This document shows, one piece after another, positions 39,437 through 50,947 of a DNA stretch of 64,000 nucleotides (its first letter is position 1; every line of letters begins with the position of its first letter). The translations under genes and the position numbers were made by a program. The DNA is from Sphagnum magellanicum (Eukaryota; Streptophyta; Sphagnopsida; Sphagnales; Sphagnaceae): positions 5,347,349-5,411,348 of the forward strand of contig CM038918.1 in the NCBI GenBank assembly GCA_021904315.1. The letters run 5' to 3'. The notes under the pieces were generated by a model. The model saw only the letters and a list, made by a program, of their open reading frames with translations, searched no databases and was not told the DNA's origin.

Positions 39437-42400
39437 ATGGCGGATGATTACTTCCAGCTCTCGTGGGATGTGGTGCAAAAACTGCTACTGCTGAAGAACA
39501 ATCAATTGGTGCAACTCAACAAGATTCAGTGTGGGTTGCTAACGGACAAGCTTTCGGAAACCTTGGCGAATGTACGCGCGGAGATTGATTCTCTACCTCC
39601 TCGGAAGCAGGCTGTCTTCTGCAAACAGCAGTGCCGAGAAGCCCTCCAAGAGCTTTACCGTGTGGTCACAGAAGCAGCGATAATCATAAGCGGTTGCTGC
39701 ATCCAGGACTGGCTCAATGCCGCAGTGAAGCTGATCAACAACACTGAAGCTTTTGTTGATCCTTTCTTCCAACTGGAGTGGTGTGCTGGCGTAATCGCCG
39801 CCGTCGTCGCAGACCAGAGATTGGCAACTAACGCAGATAATCATCATCATCATCATAATCGTCAGCGCCACCATAGTGTTGCTGATCAGAAGATTGAAGG
39901 CTTCAGCGCCCAAGAATGCGTATCTAAGATGGAAACCATCCGCTCTATGTTGAAGCCGGCTGCTCTGGAGGATCATGGCAGCTTGGCAAAAAGGCTACAA
40001 GCCGAGCGGGCAGCGCAGAAGACTAGTAGTACTCATGGCAAAAAAGCTGTACTAGGATCAGATGCTGCCGAGGAGGATCATGATCAACAAGAGGTAAAGA
40101 TAGTCGCAAACATGTTGAAGCTGAAGCCGACGTCCTTCGACAACAACAGCAACGCGTCGAAGAAAGTCGCGGCGGCCTTCTTACCCAACATAGAACCGAG
40201 AGATCTCACGTTCGTGAAGAAGATCGGAGGCGGAAGCTTTGGAGATGTGTTTGAGGTGCGATGGTTAGGCCAAAAATTCGCGAAGAAGACTTTTCAAGGA
40301 TTCGAGAACGAGAGCTTCAAGCACGAAGCGGCAATCCTTGCAGGATTGTCGCACCCACACATCGTGCGACTGTTTGGGATTTCTATCGACAAGCGACATG
40401 GGTGTTCACTAGTCATGGAGCTCATGTCGGAAGATCTTCGCGCTTGCATGGTGAAAAGGACGATCTCCTACAGCGATCAAGCGCCATTCGAGCTCGCGGT
40501 CGCACTAGACATCATGCTGCAAATAGCCGAAGGGATGGAGTATCTACACCATAGACGCATCACCCATCGAGATCTCAAATCCTCCAATATTCTTGTCAAT
40601 CCTGTAGAGTGCTTGGAAATGGCTGAAGCAGGTTACGTGCGAGCCAAAGTCGCGGACTTCGGTCTCGCGAAGACCAAAGACACGAGCGCCACCTTCTCCT
40701 TGCAAAGCATGGTAGGTACAACCAGATGGAGAGCACCGGAGCTTTTCGAAATGCGCAACTCCGATTTCTTGGATCAGATGTCGGGAGCTACAGGTCCACC
40801 GCACAGACGCTACCCCATGAAGGCGGATGTGTACAGCTACGCGGTCACATGCTCCGAAATTCTCACGGGCGACATCCCATTCAGGGACGAGAAGCTCGCT
40901 GATCTAAGCGAGAGGATCAAGTATGCCGGCGTCAGACCACACTTACCTGCTTCCGTGCCGCCGTATCTTGCGTCCCTGATCGAGAGAAGCTGGGATGCTG
41001 ATCCTAGTAAGCGACCATCTTTCTCACAAATCTGCGGCGAGCTCCGTCATATCAAAGCCAGTCTCCTGATCGGTATGTTATCGTTCTCGATCCTCTTGCA
41101 TGCATGTATGTTTCTGCATGAGTTCGTTGCAACGTACCGCCATGATGATGTAGATCATGTGCATTCTCAAGCTCCTGGATCTGCGCCGATCGAGCATTGA
41201 CATCACTTGTTGTTGTTGCTCTCATGGATGAGTGCAGGAGGCGAGCAGCTGGTTCAATCTCTGAGATCTCCTACGTATTCCGCCCGAGAGGTATGCAAGA
41301 TGTCTTCCAATTGTTTCTTTTCATCTCTGCATCTCCTCTGATCTTCACGAGGCGTCCTCCTACAACTCCCCGTGTGTCATGTGGGAAAGTTCTCACACGG
41401 GATCATTTTCCCACAAGGGAGTCATCCAAGAGCTAGCTCCTTGTGAGCTTCTCTCATCGACTCTTCTCGATGCTGCTTCCGAGATCTTCTAGTCTTCAAT
41501 GATCTCCTCTCTTCTGATCTCATCGCAGAGTACTCTTCTCTAATATGTCGGGGCCGGCGGTCATGATGTACCTACTCTTGTTGCAGTGGCGTGAGAGGAA
41601 AACCATGTACCAAGCATTTCTCGATGCTGCCGATGTCGAGGAATATAGACGTTCTGAGAGTGTCACCCGAGTTCTTCTCATCGGAAGTCCGACAAGCTCA
41701 GGCTCAGAGACAAATTTCATGGGACGTCTTTGCAACAACAGCAACAGCAACAATAGTACGATGCTGGATCAGTTTCACAACGACATCCAAGAGCAACAAG
41801 GGAATCCAGCAGCTTCTGAAGATCATGATCATGATGCTGCAGCAGTCCGCTGCAATGTGCAGAACATCAACAAGGCGTGGAGGCATCGGACTCTTCCGCT
41901 TTGTATTCATGTGAGCCAAGGTATCAGCGACAATATGAATGCAGGAGGTCATGGCAGCAGCAGACAAGTACTGGACCAGATTGGCAATTTTTTGAAAGAA
42001 AGGAATTCTAACTGGACTTTCTCCTCATGGCTGGCCAAATGGCAAGTGCTGTTGAGGAAAGGATGGTTCACAGACCGTGACCATGGACGACCCATGCAGA
42101 AACTGAACAACAACCGAGTTCATGTCGTCTGGCTCTTGTACTCTCCTCATGAAATTGTCCATGTGGAATGGGCCCGGCTCAAGGATCAGCTTGCAAACTA
42201 TGAGCTTCCGGTCCAGATTGTGCTTGATACACAGCTGCTGCCCGACACCTATGATCATCATCAGGCAGAATATTCTGATTCTGGCGACCCCATCACCGTA
42301 GCTGAGCATAATTTGCAGAAAAACTTTCTGGACAAGAGGGGTTTCATGTTTCCCAATGTGCGGGCATTGCAAGATCAATTCATCATTGTCCCTCCAGATC

Positions 42401-43260
42401 AAACTCTCAGCAGCAGCAGAAGATCACAAGACTACAACAGCTTGGCATATCCACAAGAAGCTTTTTCGGAAGATGAGGATACGCAACTTCTGATTCGAGA
42501 GCAGGAGCGAATGATCCGACATGAGACCACAAGGCAACTAACCCATTTGGATCCGAAAGCTCTATGGGCTTCCGCCGAGGTGATCAAGACAATCGCAAAC
42601 ATCCAGCAAACGGCTGAAATCATTTGTGATATTGCATCCCGGTTGGGCAGACGGGGAACCAACATTGCAATTGCACCTTTCATGACGCTTCCCCGGCGGT
42701 ATACTTTGGGACAATCTGGGATCTTCACACTAAAGTGCTTGTGCAAGATTTGGGAGGTACCCAAACGCATGGAGACAGCCATGTTGAAGAAGACTGCGTC
42801 ATGGGAATTGGGTGAAACTCAGAATGACATTGGATCAGCTCCAGGAAGAGCAACTAGTTTGTCTTTGCCTCGAGCAGCTGCGCCACATGAACCAACTTCT
42901 CCGACTCCTGCACTTGTACTTGCTGATGGGAGATATCTCCCTTTCAGTGTCAGAGTAGCAGGTGTGATTTTGTATTGTAAAGCTCGGCATCCCAAAGGCT
43001 GGATTCAGGATGGCTTCTTGCGCACCGACTACATGCTCGAATTCAATAGCTTCTATTCTGCTTATCAGAATCAGTTTGATGAAATCACAAAGAATACCCA
43101 CTTTGGGGTTTCTTTTCAATTGCTGCACTCACTGTTTGCCTCTTCTGATCATAAAGTAGCTGGTGCCAATCTGAAACAGCAGTTGCAAACCTGCCTTGAG
43201 GATTTTTTTGTTGATGTACTGAATCGCACTGATTTCAGCTCAGATGATCTTGTACAGTAG
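39437..43260 (+). CDS. TKL-like kinase fused to degenerate P-loop/GTPase-like domain (3 exons, 1,120 aa)
   Basis: Exons: 39,437-41,072, 41,238-41,290 and 41,587-43,260. The introns have GT..AG borders and matching phases (1, then 0), and no stop arises across either junction. Residues 1-130 look alpha-helical and resemble the helical N-termini of plant MLKL-like and related kinases (inference). A variable linker with a five-His run (136-140) follows. The kinase domain starts at about 256: Gly loop GGGSFGDV (264-), catalytic K284, alpha-C KHEAAIL, HRDLKSSN (D379), DFG (D407), APE (433-435), and DVYSYAV..RPSF near the end. All catalytic residues are present. After exon 2 comes VLLIGSPTSSGS (592-603), where a Walker A GxxxxGKS would be expected but K is absent. 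Next are VHVVWLLYSP (741-) and ELPVQIVLDTQLLP (TKxD lost), then a GTNIAIAPF...LCKIWEVP block (about 915-955) like GTPase C-terminal tails. The start codon has A at -3 and G at +4. Confidence 0.8.
41073..41200 (+). other. intron 1 read-through tail (alternative kinase-only end)
   Basis: If intron 1 is retained, the kinase frame runs on for 42 codons to a stop at 41,200, giving a 587-aa kinase-only protein. The added tail includes a hydrophobic run (MLSFSILLHACMFL). Either this is simple read-through of intron sequence, or intron retention makes a shorter, possibly membrane-touching isoform. Transcript data would decide. Confidence 0.4.
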
Positions 43261-43275
43261 TAGTAGTAGTAGTAG
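43258..43275 (+). repeat. (TAG)6 at the stop codon
   Basis: The stop codon is the first of six consecutive in-frame TAGs, followed by more TAG units after a short break. Translation stop is thus embedded in a trinucleotide microsatellite. Confidence 0.95.
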
Positions 43276-44354
43276 ACTTAGTAGTAGTTGTATAATCATA
43301 GGGATTTTACTACCACCAAAAAATCATTACATCACACAAATCAGGCCATCACGTGCCACCTCATGTACAATAACACTTGATCTTAGAGCATTCATTAAAT
43401 TGGCTAGTCAGTGCTCTTGAAGCTGCTTTCAATCTGTATGCATTAGCAAGTCTCTTTTTTCTTTCCCTTGTTTTTGTTCTGCCCACCTCATACATGTTGC
43501 TGTTGATGGTCCCTGAACAAGTGAGAGACTGTCACTGTTGTTCATAGTACAAGTGAGTAATTTTTTGTTTTCTTGTTCTTGTCTTTGTCAAACTGTCCTT
43601 TTCTGGAGCTTGACTTGAAGAAGAAGTTTTAACCTTGTTCTGGCTTTCTTGATCATGAGAATAGAGATTTATTGATTCTCATGACAGATCTTTTGATCTG
43701 TCACACATTGTGACCACAGTTGAGTGATTTGGAATTGTGTGATTTAGCAACTGAGATGTATGTACAAATCACCCAAGCAGCTAAGGATGTGTTTTGTTTG
43801 TTTTAGCAATTATAGCGGTTTACAGTCCAATCTACCTCATTCTGGTTGCATCATTCCTTGTGCTCTCTTCATGAAACAAAAGGTATTGAGCTGAAAGAAC
43901 ATGAGACAATCAAGGAGGTCAAGTAGTTTGCAATACAATCAAAAGCTTTGATCTCAGGCTGTGTAAAGTACCCAAGACTTTTAATAATGCTCACAAATTG
44001 TGTCAAGTAGCTACAAATTCGTGAAAAACAACCAAGACTTTCATGCGTGGAAGTTTATTGGGAAAATGTGAACATAATAATAACAAAGCCTTCTGCTTGC
44101 ACTGCAAATGTTGGGTGGTCAAATTTCTTGCTTGTTTTGGAATTAGGGCAAATTACAGTAAAGACTAATGTCAATATAGGGAAAGTAGCATGGTTTTTTT
44201 TGTTTACATTTGAATGTCTGAAACCACATATTTGGTTTACCACACACATGTGTCATGAGCCAAGTGCTTGCAGAAAAATCATATTCTGGTGTAGTGTATG
44301 GATGAGACCATGTGACCATCATATTGGGCCCTCCTGTGTGCATGTTAAGCTGTA
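43276..44354. other. 3' flank of kinase gene
   Basis: Likely 3'UTR and downstream flank. No canonical AATAAA close to the stop was noticed. Short frames at 44,047-44,370 lack motifs. Confidence 0.4.
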
Positions 44355-44420
44355 TCATTTGGTTGCCTGAAATTTTATTCCTAAAATTGTTCCTCACCAT
44401 TTTTGGCCTGCAGTTATACC
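44355..44420 (+). repeat. dispersed repeat R1 fragment
   Basis: TTGGTTGCCTGAAATTTTATTCC followed by CACCATTTTTGGCCTG matches the conserved tail of family R1. Confidence 0.55.
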
Positions 44421-44578
44421 CCTTCCTACAAACTTGTAATTGAGTTTGATTATTAATGTACTTCTTGTTTTCGGTGTAAAATATTTTATAAGACCTCAAA
44501 CCAATCATGTGACAAGCTGAGTTGAGAGTATCAGACTTTTGATGGGTTCAAAAAAATTTGGCCTTTCTTTTCATAGGT

Positions 44579-44903
44579 ACTATGATAGTACCTTTTCAGG
44601 TTTGGCATCTTGCTGTTGAATAATTATTTTATTTTGAAAAATTAACTTTGGCAAAAAAAAAAGTTTTGAAATTTTGACAAAATTTTATTTAAATTTAAAA
44701 TATTGGATAATGACCTGAAACCACTTGAAATACATGCAACAATATACACACTAAAACCCTAAAATTATCCTGTAACAACTTCTTAAATCCTATGAAATTT
44801 TTGCATCATAATTCCAGCAAGAAGGGACCTTAATTTTCTAGAATTTTACATTTTTAAAAATAATATAATTTCTGCCAAACCTGGAAAGGTATTCTGATAG
44901 TGT
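44579..44903. mobile_element. MITE-like element with 29-bp imperfect TIRs
   Basis: The left end (ACTATGATAGTACC, then TTTTCAGGTTTGGCA) is matched by the inverse of the right end (TGCCAAACCTGGAAAGG, then a variant of the rest) with about four mismatches. The interior is AT-rich and non-coding. Confidence 0.6.
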
Positions 44904-45696
44904 GTATCTATTTCACTACATTTATAAAGGATCTCCCTCTTTTCTCATCTTTAATTCAAGTGAACTAGAACCCGGATTTTCACAAAGTCATGGAAAATTG
45001 GCCTCAACAAAATGGATAACCTCAACAACCCCTTTTCTAGGGGAAGTTTGGAAGTAGCAGATTCAGAACCAGAACTTCCAAGAACCAACTCATGACCCCT
45101 TTTGTCAAAGAGGGTTAGCAAACAAGAGGCCAGGAATTTGTCAAGATACACAAAGTGATAAAGATAAAATGGATTCTTCCACCTCACTTCAAAGTAAGTT
45201 ATCACGAGGTGGGCCAAGTTTCACATTCCAAACAACATCAAGAAGCAGCTCATGGGGTGCTCACAAGCAAGTCAGGATAGCCAATTCCGGCCCTGAAAAT
45301 GTAGATCCATAAGCTTTACATCATTGTATATCAACAGGCAAAAGTTATTGTGAGCCTAACTATACTTAGATCACAAGGTATAAGGGGAGGGGGGGGGGGG
45401 CAAGGTCCTTACACCTACTTAAGAAGTATGCATAAGATCCCTATTTTTTTCTAAGAGGGATATTCAGAAATGGAAGGTGCCCCTTGAAATATGCTTAGGA
45501 AATTTCTTGGCTACAAACATGAGACTTGTATCTAAATCTATATACACATAGGGGACTTTGCACTTCTAACATAAATGACTTTGTGAAAAAATGGTGGTCA
45601 CCATTTATTGTGAATGGTCACCAATTCACAAAGTCATGGAATAATCTCATTGACCACCATGTTTTCTTTGCAGCTAGCTACAAGCTTATGATGCAA
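44904..45696. other. intergenic, no supported gene
   Basis: A G-rich run (ten G's) lies near 45,390. The TAAGATCC/AAGGTCCTTA phrases around 45,400-45,440 resemble those at 35,150-35,210, hinting at another dispersed repeat. No gene motif. Confidence 0.4.
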
Positions 45697-45699
45697 TTA

Positions 45700-46066
45700 G
45701 AGCATCTCCACCGGTGCTCAGTATGTGACTCCAGAGAGTAAAATTTATTGTGAAAAAGTCAAAATGTGCCGGTTTAGCTGAGGAAATTGATTTTTCTGCA
45801 CCAAATTCGTGCAGCTTGCCGTGGCTGGTAAAAGGCGCAACACAATTGTGCACCTACAAAAAAGAGTGTAATAAATTGGACCTGACTGCAGCTCAGTATT
45901 TCTCGTTGGTCAATCATAATGATTGGTCCAGGTGGTTTCCTATTTGTAGTTCCCACGTGTATGCAGTTACAGTTTTATTGGTGGGGTTGCCAAAAAAAAA
46001 TACAGCTAAAATTAGACGTTTAATTTTATTATTCAGAGTGACATACTCAGCACGGTGGCGATGCTC
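45700..46066. mobile_element. PIF/Harbinger MITE, copy 1 (367 bp)
   Basis: The terminal inverted repeats begin GAGCATCTCCACCGGTGCT; the right end reversed is GAGCATCGCCACCGTGCT. Both sides are flanked by TTA (45,697-45,699 and 46,067-46,069), the TWA-type 3-bp duplication of PIF/Harbinger. No transposase. An open frame covering much of it is incidental. Confidence 0.82.
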
Positions 46067-46085
46067 TTACAATGAAATCATATAA

Positions 46086-46373
46086 CAGCATCTCCACCAC
46101 AAAACTGTAAATAATACCTTTTTTTTAGAATTGAATCCCGTTTAATGATCACTGACCCCACCCACCAACGTCATTAAAGTTCCTTTAAACACTGAAAGAC
46201 CATTTATGTCTTTACATCTGGACGAGTAATAGTCACTGTCCAAATCCATAGTTGAAAAAACGTTTTAAAGGGGTCCAAAATGGACATCAATAGAGGAGCG
46301 CAGCAGGATTCACGCTATCGTGCTGCAAGATTAAATGAAAAGGGGTGTTTGCCGGTGTGGGGTGGAGATGCTC
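46086..46373. mobile_element. PIF/Harbinger MITE, copy 2 (288 bp)
   Basis: The ends are CAGCATCTCCACCAC and, reversed, GAGCATCTCCACCCCAC. The flanks are TAA on both sides (46,083-46,085 and 46,374-46,376). It lies 19 bp from copy 1. Confidence 0.78.
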
Positions 46374-46567
46374 TAACAAACAAGTGCCAGTCTACTAGAG
46401 TTAAGCCTTTAGAACAATTCAGCTTCCCCCATTCTAAAAATCTGATTGACCCTATGAGCCATTCTTCAGCCCTAGATACAGGTCTATTCCACGGACAAAA
46501 TGTATTTGGGTATATTTCCTACACTAATCCTAGACAAGCCCCCTAATAATATTTTTCATCTTCAGAG

Positions 46568-46830
46568 TAGAAACTTCTATTTTGGGGGAGTCTCCAAAGT
46601 TTCAGAGTCTCTATTTTATTTTATCTTAAAGGTGATGAGCCAACCAAAATGGCTCATTTTAAATAATAAATAAATGTTAAACTTGAGATGCACTTCTCCC
46701 ATTCACCTCTCTTATTAATTAGATGAGGTGCCTCCCAAGTTCAATTTATTATTATTATTTTGCAACAAGCCCATTTGATTGGCCCATCACTCAAAACAAC
46801 TATGTAGACTCCCCAAAATAGAAGGTTCTA
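46568..46830. mobile_element. foldback MITE (263 bp)
   Basis: The left arm (TAGAAACTTCTATTTTGGGG) matches the reversed right arm (TAGAACCTTCTATTTTGGGG). Internal parts also pair (GTGATGAGCCAACC with GGCCCATCAC; AACTTGAGATGCAC with GTGCCTCCCAAGTT), so the element folds almost end to end. A related right half occurs at 35,740-35,835. Confidence 0.7.
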
Positions 46831-46884
46831 TTTTGAAATAATTTGGTCCTACCCTTTGGCCCAGATATATAGGTGAAAGGAGGA

Positions 46885-47180
46885 CAACATTTGCCAAAGC
46901 ATATGGGATAAAAGTGAGGTGCTATGGAGAACATGTTGGGGAACACATTGAAAACTTGAGGAAGTATTGTGAACCTGATGAGAACCCATTGGGAACTTAA
47001 AAGGAGCAGTGGGAACAAATCAGGATCCAGGGGAAAATGAAAAAAGTCCTTTTCCCCTCCCAAACTTAAAAGGAAAAAAATGCAAGGCATGTTGAGTGCA
47101 TGCTTGGACCTTCCCATTGGCTGCATGAAATTTCTCTTCCCAAAAGAGTTCCTCACCAATTTTGGCTTGGGCTAATACTC
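46885..47180 (+). repeat. dispersed repeat family R1, copy 3
   Basis: GGGAAC-rich leader, CTTTTCCCCTCCC, CTTCCCATTGGCTGCATGAA, then CTCACCAATTTTGGCTTGGG. This is the same order as 26,445-26,715, about 20 kb away. Confidence 0.75.
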
Positions 47181-48204
47181 TTTGCAAAGAACGCCCTACT
47201 TATTTAGTTGGAAGATGAATGAGTACCCTAGAGTAATCCTATAATCTGTCTACTTAAAGAGGGGTGTGGCAAATGCAGAGAGCTCATAAAATGTTCAGAA
47301 AAGGCCAAAACAAAAAACAGAAGCTGAAAGTAATCATTGTTCAAAACTGAATTTAAAAGTGCTTTATGTTTGGGAAGTTTTCTTCTCCAGACCCTAATTA
47401 TGTTCTAGAGATGAGATTGAGCACATTATCCCACTTACAACTGATGTTATGTGTTAAATAATTCTCAAAAGGATTGCCAAATAAACAAATAAAAACATAA
47501 AAATCAGTAGTGTTTACAGAAATCTTTAAGAATTGAACACTGGAACACAATCTAGTGGTTCAATCAATAGATTATTGTTATAAATTCAAAATGCAAGGTG
47601 CACTCTATAATTTTATTCTTGATATCAAATTTTGGTCCAATTTCTTCATCAATTTGTATCCCATTTCTTTTCAATTGAACTTGGTCTGTATGCTTCTTTA
47701 CACTACCAATGACAATTAACTATTTTTTGTTTTATTATGTTACATCTCATTTGTTTGGAATTGAATTCATGACGTGAATTCAAATTCGATGTATTTGAAT
47801 TATGTTTTAAAATTAAATTAATTAAATCTGAAGTGCAATCAACTCTAATTTATAATTATTAGTTATTATTCTCTAATTGAGCTCAATTATTAAATTATTT
47901 TAATTTAGATGAAATTTAATTTTCTCTAAATAAACTCATTTTTCCATTATTTAATCATCATTGGTAGTGCACAACAATGTGAAGCCCAATTAAATAAATA
48001 TCTTGACATAAAATTACTAATAATGAGTCACAAGTGCCGAACTTATTCCCAAATGAACAAGTTGCTAACCACATAATGTCTCTACCCTAACATTTAAGAA
48101 TATTGTTGGAAGTGTTAGATGAACTGAAATATGTAGGTCATTATCCTTTCATCATTATTTTTGCCTTATTATTATTGTCAACGTTTTTTAGAGAAATTTT
48201 ATTT
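47181..48204. other. AT-rich stretch beyond Helentron 3' side
   Basis: No gene. The Helentron's 3' terminus should lie in the upper part of this stretch, but I could not identify a convincing end. Confidence 0.4.
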
Positions 48205-48943
48205 TTAACCTATGTGATGGTATTGTGGTACATAATCTAGGAATTTGAATACAAAATATATTGGTTTATGGTCAGTCCAATAAACTTCAACAACTCTTGA
48301 CATGCATTGTTGAGTGGGTGCATTTGTCCATATGTGATCAATATGGAATCCATAAATTGTTGTATTTTTTTTAAATTGAAGTTCCATTGAATATTGGTCC
48401 ATAAAACTTTGGAGTTCATTTGGTTGTGTTGAGTTTTGATCAAACATGTTAATATAGAAATCGCCATTTATTATCATGGGATAAGAAATTGGCATTAGAT
48501 CCAAAAACTTTTGAAGGTGAATTATGAACATTGACAAGGATAATGTTGAAGGTCTATATATTGCTATTATATGAATAGTCTTTTCTTGTATTTGCCTTGA
48601 ATGTTGCCACAATATATTCAACCCCTAAAGATGTAGAAGTTTCATGTGATGATAAGGTTGTGAAATTGTCATATATAATCATTGTACCATTTCAACCATT
48701 TACACTAATCATTGAATGTGTTCTTGTATCAATGTTCAAAGATGTATCATTAGATGTTAATGTGTTGAAATGTGTTTTATGGAGGCACAATATGTGAGTT
48801 GTTTTAAGATTGTAATTCGAAAAAACATCATTTTTATGTAAAAGCAATGATCTAGTATTGAGAGAATAAATTAGTACATGTGAATCACAAAATGTATGTG
48901 GTTTGGGGACAAGTACATCCATCATGCAATGGTTTACAATCAA
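48205..48943 (-). pseudogene. Helentron AP-endonuclease domain
   Basis: Two broken frames (48,943-48,692 and 48,621-48,205) together show the endonuclease/exonuclease/phosphatase fold motifs. They are a SLNTRSLLLHKNDVF start, ILCLHKTHF (the catalytic ETH motif with E changed to K), an IAIYRPSTLS block, INGDF (conserved NGDFN), GFHIDHIWTNAP (the D-H pair region) and WTDHKPIYF (conserved SDHxP). In Helentrons this domain is fused to the C-terminus of Rep-helicase. A gap between the frames and the E-to-K change mean it is inactive. Confidence 0.8.
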
Positions 48944-49476
48944 CTCATCTCCATGGCAACACTTGGATCAATTTGAAAAAAATTCATCTCCAAAGGTTGG
49001 AAAAGGTAATAAATTTCTTTTTTCTTAACACGAAAAGGTGTTGTATATGTCAAACCATGTTTATAAACATTAGTAGGATCAAATGTTAAGTAATCAAGTG
49101 TTAATGCTTGTGTTCAATGTATAATGCTTAGTACATCCAATTGAATGGGAAATTATGTTCTTGTTATAATGTGAGAATAATTTGAACCAATTTGAATATC
49201 TTTGGATATGGGTTCTATGGGTGTCCATGTAGGATATATTTCATGTTCATACAAATGTGCATTTTTTATTCTTATGAGTTGACCACATTGGGATTATTAA
49301 ATAATATCCATATGACTTTTTGTGAATTGAATACTTTAGTTGATCCTTGGAATATTCCATTTGCACCATTTACAAGACCATAATGTGTTGCATAATTTCC
49401 AGCACAAAGTTCAACCAACATATTTTTTCTTTATTTGAACCTCTAAATGTAGTCACGTTGTGAAGTTTACATCATT

Positions 49477-50784
49477 TTATAATTGAAATGATTGAGGACA
49501 TGTATCATGATGTCTATCTTGTTCACAAAATATGAATACATCCCCTTCACTTTGAAAGAAAGTTGATTCATTATGTTTTTGTTTTGCTTCATTCATGTAA
49601 AATAAATATGAAAGTTTTAGAACATTTAGCAGTGTACAAAAACATTGATTATTTATGGTATCCACATCTTATTACAATTGTGTAGCAATTTGAAATCGGT
49701 TTAAGATATTAATGAATTATTCATCACTTTGACACATGACTTGCTTCAATTCATAACATTTAATTTTTTCCATCCAAAAATTTGGAGTTAAACTATCAAT
49801 GTTGTTTGCATTAATTTTGAAAACTCTTGCATCACAAACTAACTAAACTTGATAAAAATCACCAGTGTTAATTACATCAAGATTTCCAAAAAAATTGGTG
49901 TGAATACGTTTGATTGATCTTAATTGAAGATCAATAAATTTTAATATTCTTTTCCTTATTAATGAAATTTCATCTAAAACTATCAATTGTAATTGGTCAT
50001 ATTTTTAAACTAAATTATCTAATCATTATGAACTTAATGATGGTAAATATTTACAATTAAGTGGTATAGAAAGATTTGAATGAATTGTAATTCCATCAAT
50101 GTTAAATGTTGATTTTCTAGTATATGCCATGAGCAAAGCTTTCTTTTTTAAAGGGTCTGAATGAGGATGTTTATTATAAAAACACATCAAAGCTTGAATT
50201 AAAAACATTAATGTGAAAGTTTTACCTGTATCAACACCTCCAATAATGAATAAATGAATTGGTTCATTTGGATTTATTTTTTTTCCATACATGACATCAT
50301 CAAATATAAAACATTCATTATTCATTTTTTCAAATAATGAATGGAATTCATGGGTAAACATGATTTGGTCTCGAACATCAATATTGGTTGAATTAGGAAT
50401 AGTGGAAACACCTACACATGGGTTAACAATATATTCATTACAAATGTTATATGATTCCACTCTAGTACAATCAGTAATATTTTGTGAAGAAAACCCAATA
50501 TTTGCATTAGGAAATTTATCCACCCATATGTTATTGTCAATTTTTGTTGCTAATTCACAAGCTTGTGATTCTATGTTTTCCCAATTTGTTGTGTATGCAT
50601 TATTATTATCAAAATTATATATAAATGTTTTTTTTAATAAATTGATTTGTATTTCATGCATGTTATATGACATATGTGGAATGGTCACCTTTGAGAATAT
50701 GTTCATTATCAAATAAAGGAATAAATAATAATAATTGTTCTTTATAGTAAGTTTTTGGGTCTCAATGTTCATTAAAATGCACAT
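49477..50784 (-). pseudogene. Helentron PIF1-like helicase domain
   Basis: The frame at 50,784-50,026 contains the Walker A region GGVDTGKTF (GxAGxGKT expected, so slightly altered) and a KKALLMAYTRKSTFNIDG-type motif Ia block. After stops, pieces downstream on the same strand read DEISLI (Walker B), a FFGNLDVINTGDFYQV motif and ILNRFQIAT. These follow helicase order and closely resemble Helentron helicases. Frames are interrupted at several points. Confidence 0.8.
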
Positions 50785-50947
50785 AATGAATTATATGAGA
50801 TTTTTTCCTTTTTTTCCTAAGATTTGCAATGTCACAATTTGCAACAAATTCAATGAAAGAAATGTTAGATAAATAATTAGGTCTTTTGATGTATTTATCA
50901 ATGATTGAAGACACATAATATATATAAAATCCAAAGGAAGTGTTTTT

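Noticed and set aside
39593..39976. Minus-strand 127-codon frame inside the kinase gene
   Set aside because: Shadow of the kinase coding strand; the plus-strand protein has clear kinase motifs.
41545..41586. ATG at 41,545 as start of an independent second gene
   Set aside because: The 14 codons before 41,587 end in a good splice acceptor (TTGTTGCAG) and the exon chain from the kinase is in frame, so splicing is preferred; a separate gene is not fully excluded.
45750..46085. 111-codon open frame
   Set aside because: It lies almost wholly inside a PIF/Harbinger MITE defined by TIRs and TTA duplications.
50291..50716. 141-codon plus-strand frame
   Set aside because: Antisense shadow of the Helentron helicase.
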